Source: CAZYVD01 sp964651045 (GTDB lineage Bacteria; Zhuqueibacterota; QNDG01; DSAB01). From it: a stretch of DNA of 64,000 bases. The translations under genes were made by a program, and so were the position numbers. The notes below the pieces were generated by a model. It was not told the DNA's origin. It searched no databases and was given only the letters and a program-made list of their open reading frames with translations. This document shows, one piece after another, positions 9,298 to 18,583 of this stretch (position 1 is its first letter; every line of letters starts with the position of its first letter). The stretch is taken from positions 1 through 64,000 of the forward strand of contig CAZYVD010000009.1 of NCBI GenBank assembly GCA_964651045.1, read 5' to 3'.

Positions 9298-10844
9298 GAG
9301 GAACAAGATTGAAACAAAGAGATATCTTTTATATATTATTAACCTCCATAGGGCTCATATCGATTTTTCCTCCCTTCCCGTTTGGATTCATTGCTCCAAT
9401 CGTATTGGTTCCATTCTTCCTTTTTCTTGAAAGAAAATCAATAAATGAGAGTGCAAAGGGAGCCTATATCGCTGGAATGATATGGAGTGGAGGAACAGTC
9501 TACTGGATAGGGTGGGCAACTTTTCCAGGCCTCATCGGATCGATTCTGTTTCTGCCAATATATTTTGTAATTTTCACAGTGATAATAAAATTTCTGTGGT
9601 CGAGATGGGGAAATAAATCGCTATGGACAGCACCACTTTTATGGACAGGTGTTGAGCTTTTGAACTCCTGGGGTCCGCTGGCATTTCCATGGAACAAACT
9701 TGCCTATTCTCAAAGCTCATATCCAATCCTCATACAGTACGCCGATATTTTTGGTGCCTATGGTGTTACTTTCTGGATAGTTACTTTGAATGTAATATTT
9801 TATTTTCTATTAAAAAACATAAAGAGGAAAAAAGAGGCCTTTCGATTTGTTGCAGCCATAATTCTGCTATATACGATCGTCATGGTTTATGGTGTTGTAT
9901 CTTTAAAAAGGCCGATTGCAGTAGAAGAACGGGTCCGTCTCTCCCTTGTTCAGGGCAACATAGATCCCTACAAGAAATGGACCTCAACTTTTATAGACTC
10001 CAATTTTGCAATTTACCACAGATTGACCGATGAGGTCGCTTCAGAAAGGCCTGATTTGATAATCTGGCCTGAGACTGCTGCAACATGTTATCTGAGATAC
10101 AATTATAAATATCTAAGAATGGTAAAGTCCCAGATAGATAGCATTGGAATTTCTCTCGTCACTGGCTCACCAGATTATATATGGAAGAGATATCGTGGAA
10201 GGATGACATTTAATAGCGCGCTTTATTTTCAGCCAAATTCATGGGAGATTGGAAGGTACTATAAGATGAATCTTGTTCCGTTTTCTGAAAAGGTTCCCTT
10301 TATGGATAAGTTTCCATTTATATACGATTTTCTCAGGAAACTCAACCTTGAGGTCGGGGATTTTACACCGGGAGATTCTACGGTTGTTTTTCAATTAAAG
10401 AAGAAAGATTCTGAAAAAGTAGTACCGTTTTCTGTAGTAATTTGTTATGAATCTGTGTTTCCCTATCTGGTCAGGAAATTTGTTAATTATGGAGCAAAAT
10501 TTTTAGTTGTCATAACAAACGATGGATGGTTTGGCAGAACATCTGGGCCCTACCAGCATGCACAGATAGCAGTATTTCGAGCAGTCGAAAATAGAGTATG
10601 GGTTGCAAGATGTGCCAATACAGGAATATCGGAATTTATAGATCCATATGGCAGAGTCACGAGTCGAACACCTCTATATGAAGAGGCAGTACTGTCCGGA
10701 GTCATTACAACAAGCAGCAGGAGTACCTTTTTTGTGCATTATGGTATGGTGACGGTTTATTTAATAGCAACTGGAAATGTATTTGTTTTATTTATATATA
10801 TTTTAAGAATGCGAAAGCGTAGTCAAGATGAACGAAAGATTTAA
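9294..10844 (+). CDS. lnt: Apolipoprotein N-acyltransferase
   Basis: Inner-membrane enzyme that adds the third acyl chain to outer-membrane lipoproteins, expected in diderms. 516 residues with about six N-terminal membrane segments (residues about 10-205) followed by a nitrilase-like domain. The catalytic triad is readable as E260 (WPETAA), K324 (YYKMNLVPF) and C384 (VICYES). GTG at 9294 overlaps the ruvX stop; an in-frame TTG at 9309 with GAGAGGA upstream is an equally plausible start. The C-terminus overlaps the following gene by 17 bases. The BamD-like lipoprotein encoded two genes downstream is a likely substrate. Confidence 0.95.
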   Translation: MRGTRLKQRDIFYILLTSIGLISIFPPFPFGFIAPIVLVPFFLFLERKSINESAKGAYIAGMIWSGGTVYWIGWATFPGLIGSILFLPIYFVIFTVIIKFLWSRWGNKSLWTAPLLWTGVELLNSWGPLAFPWNKLAYSQSSYPILIQYADIFGAYGVTFWIVTLNVIFYFLLKNIKRKKEAFRFVAAIILLYTIVMVYGVVSLKRPIAVEERVRLSLVQGNIDPYKKWTSTFIDSNFAIYHRLTDEVASERPDLIIWPETAATCYLRYNYKYLRMVKSQIDSIGISLVTGSPDYIWKRYRGRMTFNSALYFQPNSWEIGRYYKMNLVPFSEKVPFMDKFPFIYDFLRKLNLEVGDFTPGDSTVVFQLKKKDSEKVVPFSVVICYESVFPYLVRKFVNYGAKFLVVITNDGWFGRTSGPYQHAQIAVFRAVENRVWVARCANTGISEFIDPYGRVTSRTPLYEEAVLSGVITTSSRSTFFVHYGMVTVYLIATGNVFVLFIYILRMRKRSQDERKI

Positions 10845-11823
10845 ATGGATTTGTTTGGTTTTCATATTATTTAATTTAAGGGGAGTAGCCTTTTCGAGTG
10901 AATATTTTTTGATGATGTTAAACGTAAAGGCCAGACCAATTGCGATGGGAGGAGCCTTTGGTTCTTTGAAAGATGATCTGGCGTCACTGGATATGAATCC
11001 TGCTTCCTTTTCATTGAGCAGTACAAGACAGAATATACACTTTATAACTTTTATAAATCCTGCAGGGCCGCTTTACCTTTTAAATAGAGAGAGTGGAAGA
11101 AGCTGGGATGTCTTACCTGGAATGTTTATCCACGGCATGGCATTATCGATTGGAAATTTCAATTTAGGAGTTATCATAGGACAGGAGATATTCTCGAGAA
11201 ATTCGAATTCAGCTGTGATAGGTACATTTAAAGTTTCGGACTATAAAGAAAGACGCAACGCTACTTTTGGCCTATCTCTTTCTCTATCGCCACTCGTATC
11301 TCTTGGTATGGCAGGCGACATCTATATGGGATACGATAGAATGGTAAGTGTAGGATATAGATACGGAATTTTGATTGAGACAAAACACAGGATAAATGCA
11401 GGTTTATACTTTGTCGATTTTCCAGACGATTACTCCGGAGACAGATTCACAATAGAAAGGTTAGAAGATGAGACGCTGAATATTGGGGTTTCATACAATC
11501 CATTTGATAGGCTGACACTATCCCTTGACATCAGGAATGTAAGCGATGAGGGAAGGCCGGCCGTTAGAGAACCCCACATTGGCTTCGAATTCATACCATA
11601 TCATCATGTTGCGTTGAGAGGAGGATATTTCAGGTCAAGTGATGGGAAGAGTGAGCTCGTATCATTTGGATTTGGATTTCTTGACTGGAACTATTTTGTT
11701 GGGGATGAGAAGAGGTTCCCTCATAAAAATTTTGGATTGAACCTATCGGCTGCTTTTGGGAGGATTGGTGGCATATACAGTAGATGGATTTTTCTATCGG
11801 CAGTATTCAGGCTCTCGACGTGA
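10828..11823 (+). CDS. PorV/PorQ-family outer-membrane protein
   Basis: 331-residue predicted outer-membrane barrel, a paralogue of the protein encoded at 87. It has a signal segment at residues about 7-24, then ARPIAMGGAFGSLKDDLASLDMNPASF (quoted in parts: ARPIAMGGAFG, residues about 36-46, and MNPASF) which is the PorV/PorQ signature, then alternating beta strands. ATG at 10828 lies inside the 3' end of lnt. It is followed by the bamD-like gene, consistent with an envelope-biogenesis group. Role in secretion or transport cannot be told from sequence. Confidence 0.72.
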   Translation: MNERFKWICLVFILFNLRGVAFSSEYFLMMLNVKARPIAMGGAFGSLKDDLASLDMNPASFSLSSTRQNIHFITFINPAGPLYLLNRESGRSWDVLPGMFIHGMALSIGNFNLGVIIGQEIFSRNSNSAVIGTFKVSDYKERRNATFGLSLSLSPLVSLGMAGDIYMGYDRMVSVGYRYGILIETKHRINAGLYFVDFPDDYSGDRFTIERLEDETLNIGVSYNPFDRLTLSLDIRNVSDEGRPAVREPHIGFEFIPYHHVALRGGYFRSSDGKSELVSFGFGFLDWNYFVGDEKRFPHKNFGLNLSAAFGRIGGIYSRWIFLSAVFRLST

Positions 11824-11899
11824 GTTATCGGTCATGATTGAAAGTAAAAGGAACATTTAATGAATAGAGGGGTTAATTATATTATTGAAGGGAGAGTTG

Positions 11900-12679
11900 A
11901 TGAAAAATATAAAATATGTTTTATTTTTTATAGTCATTGTATTGCTTTCACAATGTAACAAAGAAACTATATCTCCTAAGAGTAACACACCAGAAGAGTT
12001 GTATTCCTATGCAAAGAGGCTCTTTGATAAAAAAGACTATCTCAAGGCAAAGATACAGTTTAGCATGCTTATGATCAATAACAGGGCGGGTGGTGAGATA
12101 TATGAAAAATGCAAATTTTATTTAGCAGAATGTTACTACTATTCAAAAGAGTATATAACAGCAATTCAGGAGTATGAAAGCCTGATTAAAAGCATACCAC
12201 AAAGCACTTATAGAGAGAAAGCCGAGTACATGATAGCAATGTGCTACTATAAATTATCACCTCACTATTCTTTAGATCAGGAGTATACATATCAGGCAAT
12301 AGTCCACTTTCAGGAATTTCTAGAAGATTTTCCTGGTTCAGAATTTAGAACGGATGCAGAAATGAAAATAAGCCAGCTTCGTCATAAGCTGGCAAAAAAG
12401 GAGTTCAAGAAGGGTGAGTTATATCGGAAGATGGGGCGTTATAGGGCAGCGGTATTTGTATATGACTGGGTCCTTAATAATTATTATGATACAAAGTTTG
12501 CAGAGGATGCCCTTTACTGGAAATCGGAGTGTTTGAAAAAACAGTTGAGGTATAAGGAGGCCATGGAGGCCTGTAAGAAATTTTTAGAGAAGTATCCAGA
12601 TAGTCGATTTGCAAACAGAATCAGGAAGATGCTGAAAGATATAAATAATAGACTAAAAGAAGAATCAAACACAGGTTGA
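11900..12679 (+). CDS. bamD: BamD-like outer-membrane assembly lipoprotein
   Basis: 259-residue lipoprotein with tetratricopeptide-like repeats, matching the outer-membrane assembly factor BamD/YfiO that works with BamA in inserting barrel proteins. ATG at 11900 is preferred to an in-frame TTG at 11885 because AAGGGAGA precedes it. The N-terminus is a lipoprotein signal ending LLSQC, giving acylated C19. Helical repeats include SYAKRLFDKKDYLKAKIQF, YYSKEYITAIQEYESLIK and RYKEAMEACKKFLEKYPDS. Five or so repeats are seen, typical for BamD. A generic TPR lipoprotein is the alternative. Confidence 0.8.
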   Translation: MKNIKYVLFFIVIVLLSQCNKETISPKSNTPEELYSYAKRLFDKKDYLKAKIQFSMLMINNRAGGEIYEKCKFYLAECYYYSKEYITAIQEYESLIKSIPQSTYREKAEYMIAMCYYKLSPHYSLDQEYTYQAIVHFQEFLEDFPGSEFRTDAEMKISQLRHKLAKKEFKKGELYRKMGRYRAAVFVYDWVLNNYYDTKFAEDALYWKSECLKKQLRYKEAMEACKKFLEKYPDSRFANRIRKMLKDINNRLKEESNTG

Positions 12680-12688
12680 AGGGGCAAA

Positions 12689-13273
12689 ATGAGAAGCGGG
12701 CTTCTGGGGGGGACTTTTGATCCCATTCATAACGGTCATTTGATAGTCGCTGAGGCTGTGAGGAGCGATTTTAATCTCGATCGCATTTTTTTTATTCCTG
12801 CTGCAGTGCCCCCCCATAAGGATAGCAGGGAACTGTCACCAGAGAACCATAGGCTTGAGATGGTGCATCGAGCTATTATGGGGAACGAGCATTTTAAGGT
12901 TTCAGATTTCGAATTAAAAAGTTGCGGGATATCCTATACGATAAATACAATTAAATGGTTTAAACAATCCTCTTCTTACAGGAACGATCAATTTTTTCTG
13001 ATTATTGGAGCGGACAGCCTGCTGGATTTCCATACATGGAAAGATCCTGAGGAGATATTTAACACAATCAAGATCATAGTCATGAAGAGACCTGGTTTTG
13101 ACATCGATAACGTTAAAAGTGAATTCAGAAATAGAGTTATAGTTGCAGAAGTACCTATGATAGAGATATCATCGACAAACATCAGGAAACGAGTAAGGGA
13201 GGGCAAATCCATTCGATACCTTGTGCCCGATAAGGTCGAAGAATATATTAAGATGAAAAGGCTCTATCTGTGA
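12689..13273 (+). CDS. nadD: Nicotinate-nucleotide adenylyltransferase
   Basis: Transfers AMP from ATP to nicotinate mononucleotide in NAD synthesis. 194 residues, normal length. GGTFDPIHNGHL at residues 6-17 contains the nucleotidyltransferase HxGH motif, and ISSTNIRKRVREGKSIRYLVP near the C-terminus (residues about 163-183, quoted here in part: ISSTNIRKRV) is the second signature. ATG at 12689 has AAGGGGC upstream. The stop overlaps the GTG start of the following permease. Confidence 0.95.
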   Translation: MRSGLLGGTFDPIHNGHLIVAEAVRSDFNLDRIFFIPAAVPPHKDSRELSPENHRLEMVHRAIMGNEHFKVSDFELKSCGISYTINTIKWFKQSSSYRNDQFFLIIGADSLLDFHTWKDPEEIFNTIKIIVMKRPGFDIDNVKSEFRNRVIVAEVPMIEISSTNIRKRVREGKSIRYLVPDKVEEYIKMKRLYL

Positions 13274-14058
13274 TTATTATATCAATAATAAGACTTATTG
13301 GAAGGCGAGTCATTAGATATTTTAATGAGATCGGTGCAATATCGATTCTCTTTTACAGAATATTGAGCTGTACTAAATACATAATTAAAGACAGAAAAGT
13401 TATTCTGGAGCAGATGGTCAAGATCGGTATAAATTCACTGCCCTTGATAACCGTTGTAAGCATCTTTACAGGAGCCGTATCATCGTGGCAGGCTGCATAT
13501 CAATTTAAGGGTGTAATATCATCAGAAATGACACTCGATCTATTGGGGGCAGCTGTGAGTGCGGCAATTTTGATAGAACTCGCTCCTGTGCTTTCAGGAA
13601 TAGTTGTAGCAGGACGTGTCGGAGCATCAATTGCTGCAGAGCTTGGAACAATGCAGGTAACAGAGCAGATAGATGCACTCGAGGCTTTGGCAATCGATCC
13701 GGTGCGATATCTGGCATTTCCCAGATTTACCGCAGGCTGGACAATGCTGCCTGTACTAGTCGTATATGCTGGAGTGGTGTCGCACATCGGTGCCTATGTA
13801 GTGGCATATTTTCTTCTATCAATATCGACAGACAGATTTTTCGGAAGTATCCAGAGTCATTTTATTGTATACAATATATTTTCTGGACTGATAAAGGCTC
13901 TTGTGTTTGGAGGAGGAACCGCTTTGATTGGATGTTCTATTGGCTTCAGAACTTCTGGAGGAGCAGAGGGAGTTGGAAGGGCTACAATAAAGGCCTTTGT
14001 CTTTTCGGCAGCATTTATATTAATTGCAGACTATTTTCTGGCTATGATGCTTTTTTGA
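13270..14058 (+). CDS. mlaE: MlaE/YrbE-family ABC transporter permease
   Basis: 262-residue inner-membrane permease of the MlaE (YrbE) family, which moves phospholipids between inner and outer membrane. Five or six hydrophobic segments are visible; the family motifs ELAPVLSGIVVAGRVGASIAAELG (read in parts at residues about 102-125) and EQIDALEALAIDPVRYLAFPR are intact. GTG at 13270 overlaps nadD. The ATPase gene follows three bases after the stop, but no MCE-domain (MlaD) gene is adjacent. Confidence 0.94.
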   Translation: MIIISIIRLIGRRVIRYFNEIGAISILFYRILSCTKYIIKDRKVILEQMVKIGINSLPLITVVSIFTGAVSSWQAAYQFKGVISSEMTLDLLGAAVSAAILIELAPVLSGIVVAGRVGASIAAELGTMQVTEQIDALEALAIDPVRYLAFPRFTAGWTMLPVLVVYAGVVSHIGAYVVAYFLLSISTDRFFGSIQSHFIVYNIFSGLIKALVFGGGTALIGCSIGFRTSGGAEGVGRATIKAFVFSAAFILIADYFLAMMLF

Positions 14059-14061
14059 ATT

Positions 14062-14784
14062 ATGATAAAGATAAGAAATTTAAAAAAGAGTTTTGATTCG
14101 AGTCAGGTCTTAAGGGGAGTAAATCTGGATATAAATGATGGTGAAACGATCGTGATTGCAGGCAGAAGCGGCTGCGGCAAGACCGTTCTGCTTAAATCTA
14201 TAATAGGATTGATAAAAGCCGATGAAGGTGAAATTAGTGTGGATGGTATCGATGTTAGCGAGTTAGACAGGAAAGGCATATTTGAACTTCGAAAGAGATT
14301 CGGTATGCTGTTTCAGGGGGCTGCACTTTTCGATTCTCTTACGGTCGAGGAGAATGTTGGTCTTGCACTAATGGAGCATACAGAATATTCCGAAGATGAA
14401 ATTAGAACTAGAGTTAGAGAGAAGCTGAGGATGGTCGGGCTGGAGGGGATCGAGAAAAAGAAGCCTGCAGAGTTATCCGGCGGCATGAAAAAGCGAGTCG
14501 GACTCGCAAGAGCACTCATAATGAATCCCAAGTATCTCCTATTCGATGAGCCCACAACGGGTCTGGATCCTGTAATGGCAGATACAATCAATAATTTAAT
14601 TATAGAGACAAACAGGAGCCTAAGTATTACCTCGATCGTTGTAACTCATGATATGGTTAGTGCATTTAGGGTTGGGGATCGTATTGCAATGCTGAGCAAT
14701 GGCATAATCGTGTTTGAAGGCACCCCTCAAGAATTTCAAAAAAGCAAAAATGCGGCAGTAACAGAATTCTTGATAGAGTACTAA
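14062..14784 (+). CDS. mlaF: MlaF-type ABC transporter ATP-binding protein
   Basis: 240-residue ABC ATPase partner of the upstream MlaE-like permease. Walker A AGRSGCGKTVLL (residues about 33-44), Q-loop GMLFQGAALFDSLTV, signature LSGGMKKRVGLARAL and Walker B YLLFDEPTTGLDP are all present; the GAALFDSLTV segment after the Q-loop is typical of MlaF. Genes for the periplasmic and MCE components are not in the window. Confidence 0.94.
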   Translation: MIKIRNLKKSFDSSQVLRGVNLDINDGETIVIAGRSGCGKTVLLKSIIGLIKADEGEISVDGIDVSELDRKGIFELRKRFGMLFQGAALFDSLTVEENVGLALMEHTEYSEDEIRTRVREKLRMVGLEGIEKKKPAELSGGMKKRVGLARALIMNPKYLLFDEPTTGLDPVMADTINNLIIETNRSLSITSIVVTHDMVSAFRVGDRIAMLSNGIIVFEGTPQEFQKSKNAAVTEFLIEY

Positions 14785-16152
14785 ATGAAAAAGATTCATA
14801 CAAAATATGTATGTCAGTCGTGCGGGTATGAGTCTCTGCGGTGGCTTGGTAAGTGCCCTGAATGCCAGAACTGGAATTGTTTTGTTGAAGAGGTCGTGGA
14901 CTCAAAGAGAGGCAGAACACAACAAGGAGCCGAGTCCAAGAAGACACCAGTACCCCTTAAAGATGTTTCTGAGACGGATGAGGAAAGGATGAAAACAGGC
15001 ATGGTCGAGCTTGATAGAGTGTTTGGTGGTGGAGTTGTGGCTGGTTCCATAGTTCTGGTTGGCGGTGCACCGGGTATGGGAAAATCGACCCTTCTTCTTC
15101 AGGCAGGAGATCGTCTGGCATCTCAGGGAAAGAGAGTGCTCTACATCTCTGGTGAGGAGTCACTTCAGCAGATAAAGATGCGTGCCCAGAGACTCGGAAT
15201 AGATTCTGAGAGAATATATCTTCTTTCTGAAACAAACCTGGAATCGATTATCGATGTTATTAGAAAAACAACTCCAGATCTTGCAATAATCGATTCGATT
15301 CAGACTGTCTATTCGAATGAGCTGGAGAGCCTCGCAGGAAATGTCAGTCAGGTAAGATACTGTAGCGGTACTCTGACATCACTGGCTAAGGAGCTGAACA
15401 TACCGATAATCGTTGTAGGCCATGTAACAAAAGAGGGAACGATTGCAGGGCCGAGGGTAGTTGAGCATCTTGTAGATGGATTGTTCTTGATAGAGGGCGA
15501 TCACCAGCACATATATAGATTGGTCCGAAGCGTTAAAAATAGGTTTGGTTCTACAAATGAGGTTGGAATTTTTGAAATGACAGAGCTAGGTATGATAGAG
15601 GTTTCCAATCCATCAGAGATTTTAATTTCTCAAAAGAGAGAAAATGCTTCTGGATCTGTTATTATGGTAAGCATGGAAGGCACCAGACCCCTTCTTGTTG
15701 AGATTCAGGCACTCGTTACACCGACAAACTTTGGTGTTCCACAGAGAGTGGCAAAAGGTATAGATCTATACAGACTGTCCATTTTGCTGGCTGTGCTTGA
15801 AAAAAGAGTGGGATATAAATTCGGAAAATTTGATGTTTTCGTAAATGTAGCCGGAGGGTTGAGAATAGTAGAACCGGGTATAGACCTTGCCCTGTCAGTA
15901 GCACTGATTTCCTGTCAGAGGGATCTTCCTGTAGAGGATGGTATGTGTGTTGTTGGAGAGATAGGACTTGCTGGAGAGGTGAGAGGCGTATCGCATATAA
16001 ACGCGAGAATCTCTGAAGCAGAAAGACTCGGAATGGGCAGGATTGTTTTACCAGATATAAACATAAAGAGACCAATAAGATCAAAAGATATAGAGATCAA
16101 ATGTGTCAGAACTATAAGAGAGGCGGTTGATTTAATTTTTGGTAGAAAATGA
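14785..16152 (+). CDS. radA: DNA repair protein RadA (Sms)
   Basis: RecA-like helicase that helps branch migration during recombination. 455 residues. The N-terminal zinc finger uses C10, C13, C24 and C27 (YVCQSCGYE and GKCPECQNW). Walker A GGAPGMGKSTLL lies at about residues 93-104, the RadA-specific KNRFGSTNEVGIFEM at about residues 251-265, and a Lon-protease-like C-terminal domain ends the protein. It begins immediately after the mlaF stop and overlaps tgt by four bases. Confidence 0.97.
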   Translation: MKKIHTKYVCQSCGYESLRWLGKCPECQNWNCFVEEVVDSKRGRTQQGAESKKTPVPLKDVSETDEERMKTGMVELDRVFGGGVVAGSIVLVGGAPGMGKSTLLLQAGDRLASQGKRVLYISGEESLQQIKMRAQRLGIDSERIYLLSETNLESIIDVIRKTTPDLAIIDSIQTVYSNELESLAGNVSQVRYCSGTLTSLAKELNIPIIVVGHVTKEGTIAGPRVVEHLVDGLFLIEGDHQHIYRLVRSVKNRFGSTNEVGIFEMTELGMIEVSNPSEILISQKRENASGSVIMVSMEGTRPLLVEIQALVTPTNFGVPQRVAKGIDLYRLSILLAVLEKRVGYKFGKFDVFVNVAGGLRIVEPGIDLALSVALISCQRDLPVEDGMCVVGEIGLAGEVRGVSHINARISEAERLGMGRIVLPDINIKRPIRSKDIEIKCVRTIREAVDLIFGRK

Positions 16153-17279
16153 ATTTTTCGGTTGTTAGACAGGATGACAGAACAAAGGCCAGGGCAGGAG
16201 TATTAAAAACTTCACACGGCCGGATAAAGACTCCGATCTTCATGCCAGTTGGAACTCAGGGAAGCGTGAAGGCTGTTTCTCCTCATGAACTTGATAGTAT
16301 GGGAGTAGAGATGATTCTGGGAAACAGCTATCACCTATATCTTCGTCCCGGAACCGATCTGATCGAAAGGGCTGGGGGGCTTCATGAGTTTTCGAGTTGG
16401 AAAAATTCGATACTGACCGATAGCGGAGGGTATCAGATATTCAGTCTTGCGGAGCTTCGTTCGGTTTCAAACGATGGTGTAAGGTTTCAGTCGCACATAG
16501 ATGGTTCGTATCATGCATTTACACCTGAGTCGGTAATCGATATTCAGAGGAGTCTCGGTTCGGATATCATGATGGTACTGGATGAGTGTATTAAATATCC
16601 ATCTTCGTATGAAGAGGCCGTGAAGGCAAACGAAAGGACAATTTCATGGGCAGAAAGATGCAGGAAGAGGTTTAATGAGACCTCATCGCCATTTGGATTC
16701 GATCAGTCACTTTTTGGAATAGTACAGGGTGGTACATTTGAGGCCCTGAGAAAGAGGAGTATGGAATCACTCGTTGATATTGAATTCGATGGATATGGAA
16801 TCGGAGGGCTTGCTGTTGGAGAACCACAGAGTCTGATGCTTGAGATTGTCGATCTTTGTACAGATTTTTTACCAGAGGATCATCCCAGATATCTCATGGG
16901 TGTTGGAAAACCGGAAGATATAATAGAGGCTGTTTCGCTCGGCATAGACATGTTCGACTGTGTAATCCCAACCCGTAATGGAAGGAATGGGACAGTCTAT
17001 ACCAAGATGGGGAAACTTGTTCTGAAGGGTTCTTCTTTCAAGGATGATTTTTCTCCAATCGATGATAAGTGTGGATGTTATACATGCAGAAATTTCTCAA
17101 GAGCCTATATACGCCACCTTTTTCAGGCTGAGGAGATCCTTGCCCTCAGACTCGCTTCTATTCACAACATCTATTTTTATACCGAACTTGTGAGTATGGC
17201 AAGAAAGGCCATCATGGATGGCAATTTTTTAAAATGGAAGAGTGATTTTTTAAACAATTATCTATCAATCTTAAATTAG
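16149..17279 (+). CDS. tgt: tRNA-guanine transglycosylase (queuine/preQ1)
   Basis: Exchanges guanine at the wobble position of Tyr, His, Asn and Asp tRNAs for preQ1 in queuosine synthesis. 376 residues, normal. Substrate motif LTDSGGYQIFSL (about residue 94), catalytic segment FDCVIPTRNGRNG (about residues 271-283) and a zinc site CGCYTC...YIRHLF (C308, C310, C313 and the His near 325) are visible. Bacterial-type enzyme. Its neighbour at 21768 resembles the last enzyme of the queuosine pathway but is too short to be assigned to it. Confidence 0.96.
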   Translation: MNFSVVRQDDRTKARAGVLKTSHGRIKTPIFMPVGTQGSVKAVSPHELDSMGVEMILGNSYHLYLRPGTDLIERAGGLHEFSSWKNSILTDSGGYQIFSLAELRSVSNDGVRFQSHIDGSYHAFTPESVIDIQRSLGSDIMMVLDECIKYPSSYEEAVKANERTISWAERCRKRFNETSSPFGFDQSLFGIVQGGTFEALRKRSMESLVDIEFDGYGIGGLAVGEPQSLMLEIVDLCTDFLPEDHPRYLMGVGKPEDIIEAVSLGIDMFDCVIPTRNGRNGTVYTKMGKLVLKGSSFKDDFSPIDDKCGCYTCRNFSRAYIRHLFQAEEILALRLASIHNIYFYTELVSMARKAIMDGNFLKWKSDFLNNYLSILN

Positions 17280-17291
17280 AAGGAGGAAGAT

Positions 17292-17624
17292 GTGTACAAT
17301 CTTTTATTATTAATGGGTGCTTCTGGAAGCGGAAGTGGTCAGGCAGCAAATCCGTTTATCGGGTTTCTACCACTTATTGCAATCATTCTTGTAATCTATT
17401 TTTTCATGCTGCGTCCTCAGGCAAAAAAACAGAAAGAACATCGAGAGATGTTGGCAAGGCTTGAGAAGGGGGACAAGGTACTGACAGCAGGAGGAATAGT
17501 CGGTACAGTTGCAGGAATAAAGGAGAAGGAGGGGCTGGTCGTACTGAAGATTGCAGACAATGTAAAAATCGAACTTTCAAGAAATTCGATTGGTCAGGTA
17601 TTAAAGAAGAGATCTGAGCAGTAG
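17292..17624 (+). CDS. yajC: Preprotein translocase subunit YajC
   Basis: 110-residue single-pass membrane protein associated with the SecDF translocase. One hydrophobic segment at residues about 21-39 ends in YFFMLRPQAKKQKEH, the YajC signature, followed by the conserved LEKGDKVLTAGGIVGTVAGI (residues about 57-76). The start is GTG at 17292 after a perfect AGGAGG. It follows tgt, the usual tgt-yajC order, but secD and secF do not follow; fmt does. Confidence 0.94.
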   Translation: MYNLLLLMGASGSGSGQAANPFIGFLPLIAIILVIYFFMLRPQAKKQKEHREMLARLEKGDKVLTAGGIVGTVAGIKEKEGLVVLKIADNVKIELSRNSIGQVLKKRSEQ

Positions 17625-17626
17625 TC

Positions 17627-18556
17627 ATGCGGCTCATTTTTATGGGGACTCCACAATTTGCAGTCCCCACATTGAGGTTGTTATTAAAAAGCGGTCATGA
17701 AGTTGTCGGTGTTGTTACAAAACCCGACAGGCCTAAGGGAAGGGGGAGGCATGTGTCTCCCCCCCCTGTTAAGATCGAAGCGGTAAAACACGGTCTTCCA
17801 GTTCTACAGCCGGCAGATTTAAAGGATTCGAAATTTTTAACAGATCTTAAGAATTTCAGGGCCGAGTGTTTTGTTGTGGTAGCTTTTGTAATACTACCTC
17901 CAGAAGTATTTAAGATGCCGCCCAGGGGAACTGTAAATCTGCATGCCTCTCTTCTACCGAAATACAGGGGAGCTGCGCCGATACAGTGGGCAATAATAAA
18001 TGGTGAGAAGGAGACAGGCCTTACAACCTTTTATATAGAGGAGAAAGTAGATACTGGAAAGATTCTGTTTCAGGAAAGGGTCAAGATTGGGAAAGAGGAG
18101 ACCGCAGGACAGCTTCATGACAGGTTAGCCGAGATTGGTGCAGGGCTTCTATTAAAGACATTGGATGCGATCGAGGAGGGCAGGGCAAGGCCTATTCAGC
18201 AGAGAGGCATACCAACCAGAGCACCAAAAATAGAGAAAGATGACTGTAGAATCGATTGGAACATGTCCTGTGAAAAAGTAGTAAATCTCATCAGGGGTCT
18301 TTCTCCAACTCCTGGTGCATTTACAGATTGGGAGGGTAAAAGATTAAAGATAATCAGAGCAAGGGCAGTCGATGTCAGAGAAAGATTATCTGAAGTACCT
18401 GGGAGTGTAGTTGAGATATCGGATGAAGGGATAGCAGTAGCGGCAGGGAAAGGAGTCGTGTTGATAACAGAGCTTCAGCTTCAGGGAAGAAAAAGGCTCG
18501 GAGTAAGGGAGTTTTTGCTTGGACAGAAAATCGATCCTGGTACGAGGTTTGATTGA
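17627..18556 (+). CDS. fmt: Methionyl-tRNA formyltransferase
   Basis: Formylates initiator Met-tRNA. 309 residues, normal length. The N-terminal fold MRLIFMGTPQFAVPTL, the catalytic segment NLHASLLPKYRGAAPIQWAI (residues about 104-123, with the catalytic Asn and His) and VDTGKILF (catalytic Asp) are present, followed by the C-terminal OB-like domain. No peptide deformylase gene is adjacent, although def-fmt pairs are common. Confidence 0.96.
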   Translation: MRLIFMGTPQFAVPTLRLLLKSGHEVVGVVTKPDRPKGRGRHVSPPPVKIEAVKHGLPVLQPADLKDSKFLTDLKNFRAECFVVVAFVILPPEVFKMPPRGTVNLHASLLPKYRGAAPIQWAIINGEKETGLTTFYIEEKVDTGKILFQERVKIGKEETAGQLHDRLAEIGAGLLLKTLDAIEEGRARPIQQRGIPTRAPKIEKDDCRIDWNMSCEKVVNLIRGLSPTPGAFTDWEGKRLKIIRARAVDVRERLSEVPGSVVEISDEGIAVAAGKGVVLITELQLQGRKRLGVREFLLGQKIDPGTRFD

Positions 18557-18583
18557 AATGGTCGTTATTGAGACTGCTGAGTC

